NCBI RefSeq assembly: GCF_900101705.1
Contig: NZ_FNAC01000006.1
Span: forward strand, 62,001 to 126,000
Direction of reading: 5' to 3'
From: Algoriphagus faecimaris
GTDB lineage: Bacteria > Bacteroidota > Bacteroidia > Cytophagales > Cyclobacteriaceae
Length of the DNA: 64,000 bases
Shown here: positions 45,746 to 54,471 of the stretch, piece after piece
Layout: each line of letters opens with the position of its first letter
How positions within the stretch are numbered: the first letter of the stretch is position 1
Program-made: the position numbers and the translations under genes
The notes under the pieces: model-generated
Database searches by the model: none
What the model saw: only the letters and a program-made list of their open reading frames with translations
Told to the model about the DNA's origin: nothing

Positions 45746-47491
45746 TCATTTCGACGATGAATAGTTTAAGCCAAAACCCAAAGGGAAAAGAGGTTTGATA
45801 GACACATCCCAAAAATTAGGGCCGTACTTTCCCTTAAAATCGTTAAGTGATTTTGGCCAGGAATGAGGAAGCTTTCCCTTAAAATCAAATAGGCCAAAAA
45901 GTACCTCAGCTATTCCATCCCCTTCTGAACCAGGAAGCCAGGCCGAAACGAAAGCATCACTCTGCTCGATCTCTTGAGAGATGAGCAGCGGCCTGCCTGA
46001 AATCAGAATTACTACTGTTTTGATCCCTTTTTCTTGATAGGCTTTGATATAACGCTGATGCTCTTCAGTAAGTGAAAGTTGAAAGAGGTCCATTTCCCCA
46101 CCTACATCTCCAAAAAACTCTGCATAGGGATTTTCTCCAACTACTATCACAGCGACATCTACATTTTCTACCTCTGCTTTTCCCTCTGGGTCGTATATCA
46201 CTTCTTGATGTGAAAACTTTTTGATACCATCCAAAATCGTAGTCGCTCCAGTATAATTTTCAGAAGTTCCCTGCCAATCAACTGTCCAACCACCGGATTG
46301 TAAACCGGAGTTATCAGCAAATGGACCCACCACCACTAGTTTAGAAGTTGGGTTTAAGGGTAGCGTATTATTTACGTTTTTCAGAAGCACCAAGGATTCT
46401 CGTACTGCTTGTCTGGCAACTTCTCTATGTTCTGGAATGCCTATTTTGGTAATGAGACTTTTTTCGGGAAAAGGATTTTCAAAAAGACCGAAGCGGAATT
46501 TCTGTCTTAAAATTCTTCTCACTGCATCATTGATTCGCTCCATGGGAACTATTCCCTGCCTTACAGCCTCCTGGAGTCCATTTTGAAAGTCATCCAGGTC
46601 ACCATCAACTGCCATTACCATATCAATACCGGCATTAATAATATCATTTTCTCCAAAACGAGAGTAGGCCTTCCAGTCCGATACTACTATTCCTTGAAAA
46701 TTAAGACGCTCCTTCAAAAGACCCGAAATCATAGCCTTGTGCGCATGCATAGAAATCTCATCTAGGGTATTGAAAGAGGCCATGATACTGGCTACACCTG
46801 ATTGGATGGCAGCTTGATAGGGGGGGAGTAATCGCTCGATCACTTCCTCTTGGCTAAGACTGGTACTGCCACCCTCTAGCCCAAAGTCGGTCGCACCATC
46901 TCCGATAAAATGCTTGGCCGTAGCCATTACTCCCAAAACTCCATTGTGGCCTTGGTGTCCCAATACTGAAGCTTGGGCCAGCTTAGTGGTGAGATCAGTA
47001 CTTTCAGAAAACGCCTCATAGAATCGTCCCCACTTTTCATTGAAGGGAATAGCTACACAGGGAGAAAATACCCAATTGAAGCCGGTTGCCTTGGACTCAA
47101 TGGCTGTGATGGCGGCTGCCTTTTCTACCAAATCCGCATTTCCAGCGGCACCCAAACCGATATTATGGGGGAAAATAGTCGCTCCCTCGTAGGTATTTTG
47201 TCCATGTACTGCATCGACTGCCAGAAGTAGAGGTATTTTTAGTCGAGTGGACAAAGCCTTTTTTTGAAGCTCAATAAACGTAGCCTGCCACTCGAAGGCA
47301 TCTTTTCCCGGTAGCGGCCCTTGGGTATGGATCACCGAACCGATAAATTTGGTCTTGATTGCTTCTGGAGAGCCCTCATCAAAATGCCGTATTTGACTCA
47401 TTTGCCCGATTTTCTCCTCAAGAGTCATCTGAGCAATAAGTGTCTCGACTTTTTGCGAATGGTCCTGTTCCGTGTTGAATTTTTTTGTCAT
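45746..47491 (-). CDS. Cytoplasmic GH3 beta-glucosidase
   Basis: A 581-residue GH3 enzyme releasing glucose from the non-reducing ends of beta-glucans. The nucleophile is Asp272 in GIVVSDWKAYSRF, and Lys193-His194 in TAKHFIGDG and the N-terminal AVDAVHGQN are the usual substrate-site motifs. The C-terminal alpha/beta sandwich (from about 390) is present; the FnIII tail of larger GH3 enzymes is missing. No signal peptide, unlike typical periplasmic BglX, so it works in the cytoplasm beside the phosphorylase and GH17. It starts 21 bp after the phosphorylase gene. Confidence 0.9.
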   Translation of the reverse strand: MTKKFNTEQDHSQKVETLIAQMTLEEKIGQMSQIRHFDEGSPEAIKTKFIGSVIHTQGPLPGKDAFEWQATFIELQKKALSTRLKIPLLLAVDAVHGQNTYEGATIFPHNIGLGAAGNADLVEKAAAITAIESKATGFNWVFSPCVAIPFNEKWGRFYEAFSESTDLTTKLAQASVLGHQGHNGVLGVMATAKHFIGDGATDFGLEGGSTSLSQEEVIERLLPPYQAAIQSGVASIMASFNTLDEISMHAHKAMISGLLKERLNFQGIVVSDWKAYSRFGENDIINAGIDMVMAVDGDLDDFQNGLQEAVRQGIVPMERINDAVRRILRQKFRFGLFENPFPEKSLITKIGIPEHREVARQAVRESLVLLKNVNNTLPLNPTSKLVVVGPFADNSGLQSGGWTVDWQGTSENYTGATTILDGIKKFSHQEVIYDPEGKAEVENVDVAVIVVGENPYAEFFGDVGGEMDLFQLSLTEEHQRYIKAYQEKGIKTVVILISGRPLLISQEIEQSDAFVSAWLPGSEGDGIAEVLFGLFDFKGKLPHSWPKSLNDFKGKYGPNFWDVSIKPLFPLGFGLNYSSSK

Positions 47492-47512
47492 GAAATTTTG
47501 AAAAAAGATTCC

Positions 47513-50500
47513 TTACTTCAAATCCGATTTTTTGAGGCGGACCACTAGTTTCTTTATTTCTCCTGTCCGGTTGAATATTTTTTGGCTTAAGTCTTTGTTT
47601 AGTTCTAATGTGTCCTCTTGTAACTTTTTGATTCCCTTCTCTAGGAATATCTCTATTGAGTTTTCTGTACCTAATTCATATATCATAGGAACTTGACAAA
47701 ACGTAAAACAAAGTGCATTTTCTCCTATTGGGATTTTGATAGATTCACCCTGTACATCTACATATTCAAAAATCTGACTCTTGGTCAAAAATTCTGATCT
47801 CTTTAGCATAAATGGATCGAAGATGAGTTTTCCTTGATAAATAAAAACTCCAAGTTCTCCAAACCTGCTAATAATGTCTTCTTTTACTTGACCTGTCATT
47901 CCAGGTTGCTGAGCACCTTTACCTGCAGGAGTGTGGGAATAAGGATCAGTGGGAAATGCACCGTAAGCTGTCGGAGATTTGTGAACCCCAATTCCTTCGT
48001 TAATTTCATAATAATGAGAGATTAACATAGCGAGAGTCTCATCGGTACCATTTTCTTTTGAAGCCTTGATACAGCACTCGAGACTGGCAAGCTGAAGTTT
48101 GGAAACCATATGCCAATAAATGGATCCAAGCCCCTCATACCCATAGAATGTACCTGATCGACCGGTGAAAGCCTTGTGGTTAAAGACCTTTTCGAAGATG
48201 TCCAATACTTCTTTTTTATCCGATTGGGTCAATGAATATTCCTCCTGCTCAAGCTTCTCTAAGGACAAAGCTAAATCAGCTGCATTTTTGAAAGACCCAT
48301 TGAAATGGTAGTCTCCATTGACATCCTGCTCAATGATCGTTTTATTTCCATTTTCTAGCAATTGCTTCAAAAGCCCTGACTTGGCCACATCTGAAGAAGA
48401 GATGTTATTTTTTTCCAAGAAGCCCGGCAACTCCTTGTTCGGATAAAGCAAATAACTGTTTTGATCTTCTCTATACAATTTGCTCTTTCGGAGACTGTCT
48501 AAAGTAGAAAGTGCCTCTTCTGAACTCAAGTATCCAGAACTAAGCGCCGCAACCTGGCCCTCAAGCATTTCACTGAGGTAGGAGATAGAAACTTCCTCTT
48601 CATTTTCTAAAGTCATCAAGTTGTAAGCGTGATAGAGATTATCCTCACGCTTATTGGCTTGGATAGTATGCTCTAGATAGTTTTGGCAAAGTGAACAAAA
48701 ATCAATCACCTCTTGAATACTCAATGCTTTCCGCTGACTGCTAAAGGACTCCTTATAGATTTTTGAGCGATACTTACTTCCTGCAATACCCAAATTATCC
48801 AAAACCCTTTTTCTATCCCTATTGCTGATTTTGCCGGAAAGCAAATGTTGACTTTCAGTCAGCGCTTTGAAAGTCCCCTTAAAAAATTCTAATAATTCCG
48901 CTGAAACTTGGACATCTCCTTTCGCACTTTTGCCAAGAATAGTACCGAAGAAGCTTAAGAATCTCCTCAAGTAATAAAGAGTAACCATTGACACCCCATT
49001 GCCCACCAAGGCATTGTTGGCATCATTCCATTCAGGTCTTTGGGTATTCATCCAAATTCCTCCTTCAGGGATGAAGTTGGAGATTTTGGCCAAGACAGAG
49101 CACAAAATCTTTTCTATAAAATTGACATGATGGATAGTGCCCTTTCGATTTTGCAATAAAGCAGCATCCGAACCAATTGTAGTCCAGCGCTTTTGGATAG
49201 CATGGTCAAGTTCATGATCGAAGTCTATCGTGTCCTTTGGATTGGACAAAATGTCCTCATAGGGCTTGATCTTGTATGGAACATTGGCATAAACAAAAAT
49301 GTCCTCGGAAAAATACTGAGACAACCGACCGGGTGCATAATTTTCCGCAAACTCCAAAAACTTGAGTAGGTAAATGATCTGATGATCTCCCCAATATCCA
49401 ATGTAAGACCAAGGATCATCTTCTTCGATTCTTTCCCAATCAATCCCATTTTTGGTAATTCGATAGGGGTTATAACCATCAAATGTTGAGGCATTTAGAA
49501 ACTTTAGAATCATCCCTTCGATGAACTCAGGGTAGGAGAGTGCTAGAGCCTCCCAATTCTGAAAAATATCGCGCCAGTTTCCTGCATAATCCAGCACTTT
49601 GGATCCATCGGATTCGTTGCGTGTGTTAATAGAAAAATTGTTCCAAGGTCGGCTAGGATCTCCGTGTCTTCGGCTAAACTTCAAGGGAAGATATTCAAGA
49701 CAGAGTCGCTTGAAATCCTGATCGCTAGATTTATTAGCCAATTCTTTCAATTGAGAAATTGGAAATACGTCAGGAAGAGCTTCAACACTACTTTTGTGCA
49801 GTGCGAAAAGCTCACGGTTGGCATTCAGGAGATTGTTCTTTAGATCAGATTTTTCAATTAGATAATTATTATCGAAAATCCCGCCTCGCATGATGTTAAA
49901 CATCGTATTGGCAAAATGCCGGGTATCTTTCAACTTATCGGCGGTCAATTGTAATCCGTCCGAAGCAGCATTAAGTTTGATCAATTCCTGAGAACCCCTA
50001 CGGATATCAGCTTTGACTTTTGAAATTAATTCAGAATCATTTTTGATCGCCTTAGCCAAGGCCATAATTTGAGAGACATTTTGGTTGATGTCGGCTACAA
50101 TCATCCATTCCTTGCTTTCATCAGCCGATAATTCAAAATCTTTGACTACGAAATAAGCTCCTCTTTGAGCTTTGATATCAGTTTCTTCTTTGATGGATTG
50201 TCCACTTCTAAAAGCATCGAGCTGAGAAGAGGAGAGAAGCCTTTTTCCATTTTCCAATCCTACCGACCAAGCAATACTCGCTTTCAATGCCTCGCTAGGT
50301 TCGGCTTTATCCACAATGATTGCACTCAAGGCAAAAATCCCTATTCCGCTTTCTGATTCTAATTCGTTTCGTTTGTAAGCATCTACCAGATTACTCCTAA
50401 TGCCTTGAAGCGCACTTCCCACACCATGCGGCATGATATTTTGAATGCCGTCTATGCATGAAATATTTCTGTTGGATTTAGAGAGATTGGTGATTTTACT

Positions 50501-50947
50501 TGTTTTGACAAAGCCGTAAACGTCACTGCTAGCCCATTGATATTGAAAACTGAGATTTAGGTCAAGATTTTCTTCTTCAAAAAGGATTTTATTACCGAGA
50601 ACATTTTTATAAAAATTTCTTCTCAATCTGTATTGGGTAGCAAAGTGAATCGAAAACGGTTCCCAAACGAAGGTTTGACCATCTTTTTGGACCCTAAAAA
50701 TCGTTTTAGAGCCAGTTACCTCAGAGGACTCGATAATCTTATCGTCGGTATAATAAGGAAACAAGGCATTTTCAGGATCTTTCCTTCCAGCTGTCAATCC
50801 ACCATTACTTCCTATGAAGATCCAGTGATTAAACGGACTGATAAGGCTTATAAAAAAGGGAGGGATGCTATCAACATTTGAAATTTGATAATAAACCTCC
50901 TTGTTAATCTCAACTTGCTTTAGTTGGGTAGACTCACTTTTCTTCAC
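47513..50947 (-). CDS. Putative beta-1,3-oligoglucan phosphorylase (GH94-clan, GH149/GH161-like)
   Basis: A 1144-residue cytoplasmic protein. The N-terminus has a beta-sandwich with GSNGGLTAGRKDPENALFPY (about 46-65), typical of GH94-type glycoside phosphorylases. The (alpha/alpha)6 part contains YAGNWRDIFQNWEAL (about 454-468) and RPEWNDANNALVG (about 637-649), where Asp642 would be the general acid. Near the C-terminus are GRSGTFYGYEGLGSIYWHM and MTGQVKEDIISR, likely the phosphate and subsite loops. Length suits GH149 and GH161, whose known members phosphorolyse beta-1,3-glucans to glucose 1-phosphate. Neighbouring GH3 and GH17 genes support that substrate. Family assignment is by motif and context only. 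Confidence 0.62.
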   Translation of the reverse strand: MKKSESTQLKQVEINKEVYYQISNVDSIPPFFISLISPFNHWIFIGSNGGLTAGRKDPENALFPYYTDDKIIESSEVTGSKTIFRVQKDGQTFVWEPFSIHFATQYRLRRNFYKNVLGNKILFEEENLDLNLSFQYQWASSDVYGFVKTSKITNLSKSNRNISCIDGIQNIMPHGVGSALQGIRSNLVDAYKRNELESESGIGIFALSAIIVDKAEPSEALKASIAWSVGLENGKRLLSSSQLDAFRSGQSIKEETDIKAQRGAYFVVKDFELSADESKEWMIVADINQNVSQIMALAKAIKNDSELISKVKADIRRGSQELIKLNAASDGLQLTADKLKDTRHFANTMFNIMRGGIFDNNYLIEKSDLKNNLLNANRELFALHKSSVEALPDVFPISQLKELANKSSDQDFKRLCLEYLPLKFSRRHGDPSRPWNNFSINTRNESDGSKVLDYAGNWRDIFQNWEALALSYPEFIEGMILKFLNASTFDGYNPYRITKNGIDWERIEEDDPWSYIGYWGDHQIIYLLKFLEFAENYAPGRLSQYFSEDIFVYANVPYKIKPYEDILSNPKDTIDFDHELDHAIQKRWTTIGSDAALLQNRKGTIHHVNFIEKILCSVLAKISNFIPEGGIWMNTQRPEWNDANNALVGNGVSMVTLYYLRRFLSFFGTILGKSAKGDVQVSAELLEFFKGTFKALTESQHLLSGKISNRDRKRVLDNLGIAGSKYRSKIYKESFSSQRKALSIQEVIDFCSLCQNYLEHTIQANKREDNLYHAYNLMTLENEEEVSISYLSEMLEGQVAALSSGYLSSEEALSTLDSLRKSKLYREDQNSYLLYPNKELPGFLEKNNISSSDVAKSGLLKQLLENGNKTIIEQDVNGDYHFNGSFKNAADLALSLEKLEQEEYSLTQSDKKEVLDIFEKVFNHKAFTGRSGTFYGYEGLGSIYWHMVSKLQLASLECCIKASKENGTDETLAMLISHYYEINEGIGVHKSPTAYGAFPTDPYSHTPAGKGAQQPGMTGQVKEDIISRFGELGVFIYQGKLIFDPFMLKRSEFLTKSQIFEYVDVQGESIKIPIGENALCFTFCQVPMIYELGTENSIEIFLEKGIKKLQEDTLELNKDLSQKIFNRTGEIKKLVVRLKKSDLK

Positions 50948-50993
50948 TAGAAATCAATATTAATTGGGTTCGTATTAAATAATTTTTAGAAAT

Positions 50994-51020
50994 AGGTCAG
51001 GTTTTTAGGCCTGACCTTTT
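50994..51020 (-). terminator. Hairpin between the two halves of the glucan locus
   Basis: The arms AGGTCAGG (50994-51001) and CCTGACCT (51010-51017) are perfect. On the minus strand a moderately U-rich sequence follows (ATTTCTAAAAATTATT). It lies between the multi-domain lipoprotein gene and the phosphorylase gene, so it ends or attenuates the upstream unit. Confidence 0.65.
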
Positions 51021-51046
51021 AAAATACATTCAGAAGAGTAATTTAA

Positions 51047-53584
51047 TTAAGGATTTATAAAAACCCTCACATTGTCAATATTAGCTTCTACGCTACATCC
51101 TGCATCTCCTCCACAAACAGCCTCAATCAACAAAGAAAGCCCATTTGATACATCAGCATCAGCGGGGATTGTGAAGGATCCTGTAAAGGTAGTCCAGTCT
51201 TCTCCTGGGACTGGAGCAGGATTAAACACGTGAGTGAATGAAGCACCATTTGCTCCTTCTCCGAATAGCAATACGTTAAATACTCCTCCAGGTGGAACGA
51301 TGACTCCTTTATGATCAAATCTTACTCTAATCTCATCACCTGCACTCACCTGACCAGCACCGATTCCTTCTTGCTTAAATGCTGGATTACTTGGACCTCC
51401 GGTCGCTAATTTTCCAGACCAAGACCCGCCGTTGTTTTCGGTATTGTCTAGCTCAGCTAAACCTCCATTTTGGAACAAAATCCATCCAGTATCATCACCC
51501 GTTTCAAAATCACCATTGATGGCTATGTTGGTTCCACTGTCCGTTTCATTTTCACCACCATTATCACCACCGCCATTGTCTCCTCCTCCATTTTGAACAT
51601 CGACAAAAGTGATATCATCGAAGTAGTAGGTCTCGGTAGTTTCTGTGAATGTTCCATCCGATCCATCGGGATTATCAGGCTTGATTACTATTTGATTCAG
51701 GCCAGTATTTGATGGTGGAATACCAGTAAACAATACTTCTAATTCTACCCAAGTATTGGCTTCCTCCACTGTACGGAATTGGGGTCCAGGATTGCCAGAC
51801 CCTTCTGGCTGTGGTGAGCTATTCAATTCAAATCTAAATACTGTGTTTGGTTTAGATGAATAAACTTTGAGCCTGAGTGCTTTATTGGTATCAAAGTTTT
51901 CAGGGAAAGGATTTTGGAAACCAGCCCATCGATTGGTTCCAGCAGCTTTGACTACTTTCAGAGCGTTGGCAGAGGTATTGTTACCGGATTGAGATGGGTT
52001 AGGGGCCAATTCAGTAGTTAGGCTGCCTTCACCAAAGAAGGTGTTGATGAAAGACTCGCAAGTCTCGAAAGTCACTGGAAAAGAAACCGCAGCAACTGGT
52101 TCTCCCTCGCAGCCAGCCTCACCGCCGCCTCCCGAGCCTTGGCCATTAGTCTGAGTAATATCATCTATGTAAAAGTCTCCAGCAGTAGCTCCCGGACCGT
52201 CTACAAAAAGGGTAAGTTGCGAATACGAGGCTGTCGCAGCATCAAAATCGAAAATAAGGTTTTGCCAACCTGTGGTCTCTGCTACCACTGAAACTTCTAC
52301 AGGATCTGCGGTCCCGCCTTCAAACTTCATCAAAACCGGCACACCCGCTGTAGAAGTATTGAATCGCATTGAGATCAATTTATCACTACTGAAATTTACC
52401 GGTGTAGACAGTGAAAAGAACATACCCTCGAACTCAACTCCAGAATTGGTCAACTTACCCACTGTATTACCTGAATTTTCAGGATCTTCAACGACTTCGA
52501 ATGCGGCTCCATTGAAAACGGTAGTTTGCACTTCACCGTCTTCAAAAGTTAGCGGGAGGGAGGTTATATTTTGAGATAGAAGCTCCAGAGAAACATTATC
52601 TAAAACAACTACTCCCAATTCAGCCCCCATGTCAAAAATTACTCGACTGTTATCACTATCAAAATTTGCAGTGAACTCAGCACTAAAGCGCTGTTCATCT
52701 GTGGTCAAGGAAAACTCCTCGGTTACATTAGTAAAGGGATCTTCATTGAGACCAATACCAGCCAAAATAGTTCTCCCATCTTCCACGTCTGTGACGGCAT
52801 TAAAAGAAAGTCGATAAGTACTACCTGAACGGATAGGTAGTACCTGACTGACATTGACATCAAATGGATTGCCAGCTGTAGTGACGTTTGAAAAAGAAAA
52901 CTGATTACCACCTTCTTCTCTAACTTCCAGGCCATTACCAATCCAGCCTTCCTCTCCCTGCTCAAAGTCCCCATTGACCAATAGCCCATCATCATAATTT
53001 ACGGTGACGGTTCGGGTCACTTCTTCTGCTGCATTTCCAGCAGCATCTGATACATTATAAGTAAGGACATATTCTCCAGGCTGAAGTGGATTTACTTCCC
53101 CAGTCACCTCGATATTCTCTGAAATATCTCCATCGACTTCATCATTGGCCACAGCCCCTGGATCGGTAAATTCATCACCGATTTCAAGTTCAATCACAGG
53201 TTCACCTGTAAGGGTAATCACCGGAGGATCTTCATCGGTTATGATGACAATCAATTCGATGGTAATAGTTTGAGTTTCTATACTAGAACCACCTGCATTG
53301 GTTGCAGTCAAGGAGACCTCATAGGTTCCATCCTCCATGTAAACTTTTCTTGGATTACTCAATGTAGAGAATGTTCCATCCCCAAAATCCCATTGAAAGG
53401 TCTCCGCCTCTTCAGAAGTATTATTGAAAGTAACTATTCCGCCAGTTTCCTCATCAATGGAAAAGGTAAATCCTGCTTTAGGGGGAGGGATGATTAAGTC
53501 CTCTTCTGTACAGCTTACCATTGTTATTATTGACCCGAGTACTAAAAAACTTAGTATTAGATCTAGTCTAAATTTCCTAATCAT
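51047..53584 (-). CDS. Multi-domain PKD/Ig/CBM-like glycan-binding lipoprotein
   Basis: An 845-residue lipoprotein: the signal ends at TMVSC (Cys25) and is followed by TEEDL, acidic as in surface-export signals of Bacteroidetes. Domains in order: PKD (about 35-110, with FQWDFGDGT), a DUF5011/Ig-like domain (about 113-200, DxDGDIS, YNVSDAAGN), a CBM4-like domain starting NGDFEQGEEGW (203-340), two beta-sandwich CBM-like modules (345-480 and 500-665), a Gly/Asp/Asn-rich linker (about 668-690), and a second NGDFETGDDTGW domain to the end. No catalytic domain. It is a likely surface glycan-binding protein that takes the place of SusD-associated binders. Confidence 0.8.
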   Translation of the reverse strand: MIRKFRLDLILSFLVLGSIITMVSCTEEDLIIPPPKAGFTFSIDEETGGIVTFNNTSEEAETFQWDFGDGTFSTLSNPRKVYMEDGTYEVSLTATNAGGSSIETQTITIELIVIITDEDPPVITLTGEPVIELEIGDEFTDPGAVANDEVDGDISENIEVTGEVNPLQPGEYVLTYNVSDAAGNAAEEVTRTVTVNYDDGLLVNGDFEQGEEGWIGNGLEVREEGGNQFSFSNVTTAGNPFDVNVSQVLPIRSGSTYRLSFNAVTDVEDGRTILAGIGLNEDPFTNVTEEFSLTTDEQRFSAEFTANFDSDNSRVIFDMGAELGVVVLDNVSLELLSQNITSLPLTFEDGEVQTTVFNGAAFEVVEDPENSGNTVGKLTNSGVEFEGMFFSLSTPVNFSSDKLISMRFNTSTAGVPVLMKFEGGTADPVEVSVVAETTGWQNLIFDFDAATASYSQLTLFVDGPGATAGDFYIDDITQTNGQGSGGGGEAGCEGEPVAAVSFPVTFETCESFINTFFGEGSLTTELAPNPSQSGNNTSANALKVVKAAGTNRWAGFQNPFPENFDTNKALRLKVYSSKPNTVFRFELNSSPQPEGSGNPGPQFRTVEEANTWVELEVLFTGIPPSNTGLNQIVIKPDNPDGSDGTFTETTETYYFDDITFVDVQNGGGDNGGGDNGGENETDSGTNIAINGDFETGDDTGWILFQNGGLAELDNTENNGGSWSGKLATGGPSNPAFKQEGIGAGQVSAGDEIRVRFDHKGVIVPPGGVFNVLLFGEGANGASFTHVFNPAPVPGEDWTTFTGSFTIPADADVSNGLSLLIEAVCGGDAGCSVEANIDNVRVFINP

Positions 53585-53609
53585 GTTCTTTTAGGTTTAA
53601 TGTGATTAT

Positions 53610-54437
53610 TTATTGATATACTCGGACATAGTCGATGAGCATGGTTTGTGGAAAACGAGTATTTGGGGAAACGGGTCCTACGAAATTTCCACCTACTGCC
53701 ACATTCAATAGAAGGAAAAAATGCCTGTCAAAAACCCACTCAGAACCAGCAGGAAGATCTTCCGGACTTAGCCGATTATAGAGTCTATCATCTACAAAGA
53801 AATCAATGAAATCAGCTCCCCATTCGACAGCAAACACATGGAATTCTGTATCAAATCTTGAGTCAAAGAGTTGGAAGTATCCTGAAATCGCATCGCCTGC
53901 AGAATACCCTGGTCCATGGATAGATCCAATAATTCTTCTTGGTTCCTGACCTCTTAGCTCCATGATATCAATCTCTCCAGCTTGCGGCCACCCAACCCCG
54001 TCAATATTTGCTCCAAGCATCCAGAATGCAGGCCAAAGTCCCTGACCAAATGGAGTCTTGATTCGTGCTTCTATTCTTCCAAACCTAAATTCTTTCAGTC
54101 CCTTAGTCGTAATTCTGGCTGAAGTGAAATTTCTACCGGCAAATGGTTCATTGATGGCCTTTATTACCAAGTTACCTTTACCGTCAATATGGATGTTTTC
54201 GGTTCGGTCTGTATAATACTGAAGTTCATTATTCCCCCAGCCATCTATCCCTGTACCGATGTCATAATTCCAAAATTCCGGATTCGGGGGGTCGCCTGTA
54301 GTTCCGTCAAATTCATCTGACCAAACTAAAGTATATCCTCTATCCGGCAGTTCATTGGTATCCATGCACCCGCTTGTAAGTAGGAATCCAAAAGAAAGGA
54401 TAAGGAAAAAACTGAAAATTTTATAAGTGGTATTCAT
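53610..54437 (-). CDS. GH16 laminarinase-type lipoprotein
   Basis: A 275-residue GH16 endo-beta-1,3(4)-glucanase. It has a lipoprotein signal ending LLTSGC (Cys24, followed by MDTNE) and the catalytic motif GEIDIME with nucleophile Glu155, Asp157 and acid/base Glu160. WNNELQ-type and GQGLWPAFWML segments are typical of bacterial laminarinases, as is the absence of a long insertion in the agarase/carrageenase style. It probably cuts beta-1,3-glucan at the cell surface. Between the two binding lipoproteins, 25-35 bp from each. Confidence 0.93.
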   Translation of the reverse strand: MNTTYKIFSFFLILSFGFLLTSGCMDTNELPDRGYTLVWSDEFDGTTGDPPNPEFWNYDIGTGIDGWGNNELQYYTDRTENIHIDGKGNLVIKAINEPFAGRNFTSARITTKGLKEFRFGRIEARIKTPFGQGLWPAFWMLGANIDGVGWPQAGEIDIMELRGQEPRRIIGSIHGPGYSAGDAISGYFQLFDSRFDTEFHVFAVEWGADFIDFFVDDRLYNRLSPEDLPAGSEWVFDRHFFLLLNVAVGGNFVGPVSPNTRFPQTMLIDYVRVYQ

Positions 54438-54471
54438 GCGTTCTTCTCATTTAAATTTTAGCATAGACTGA

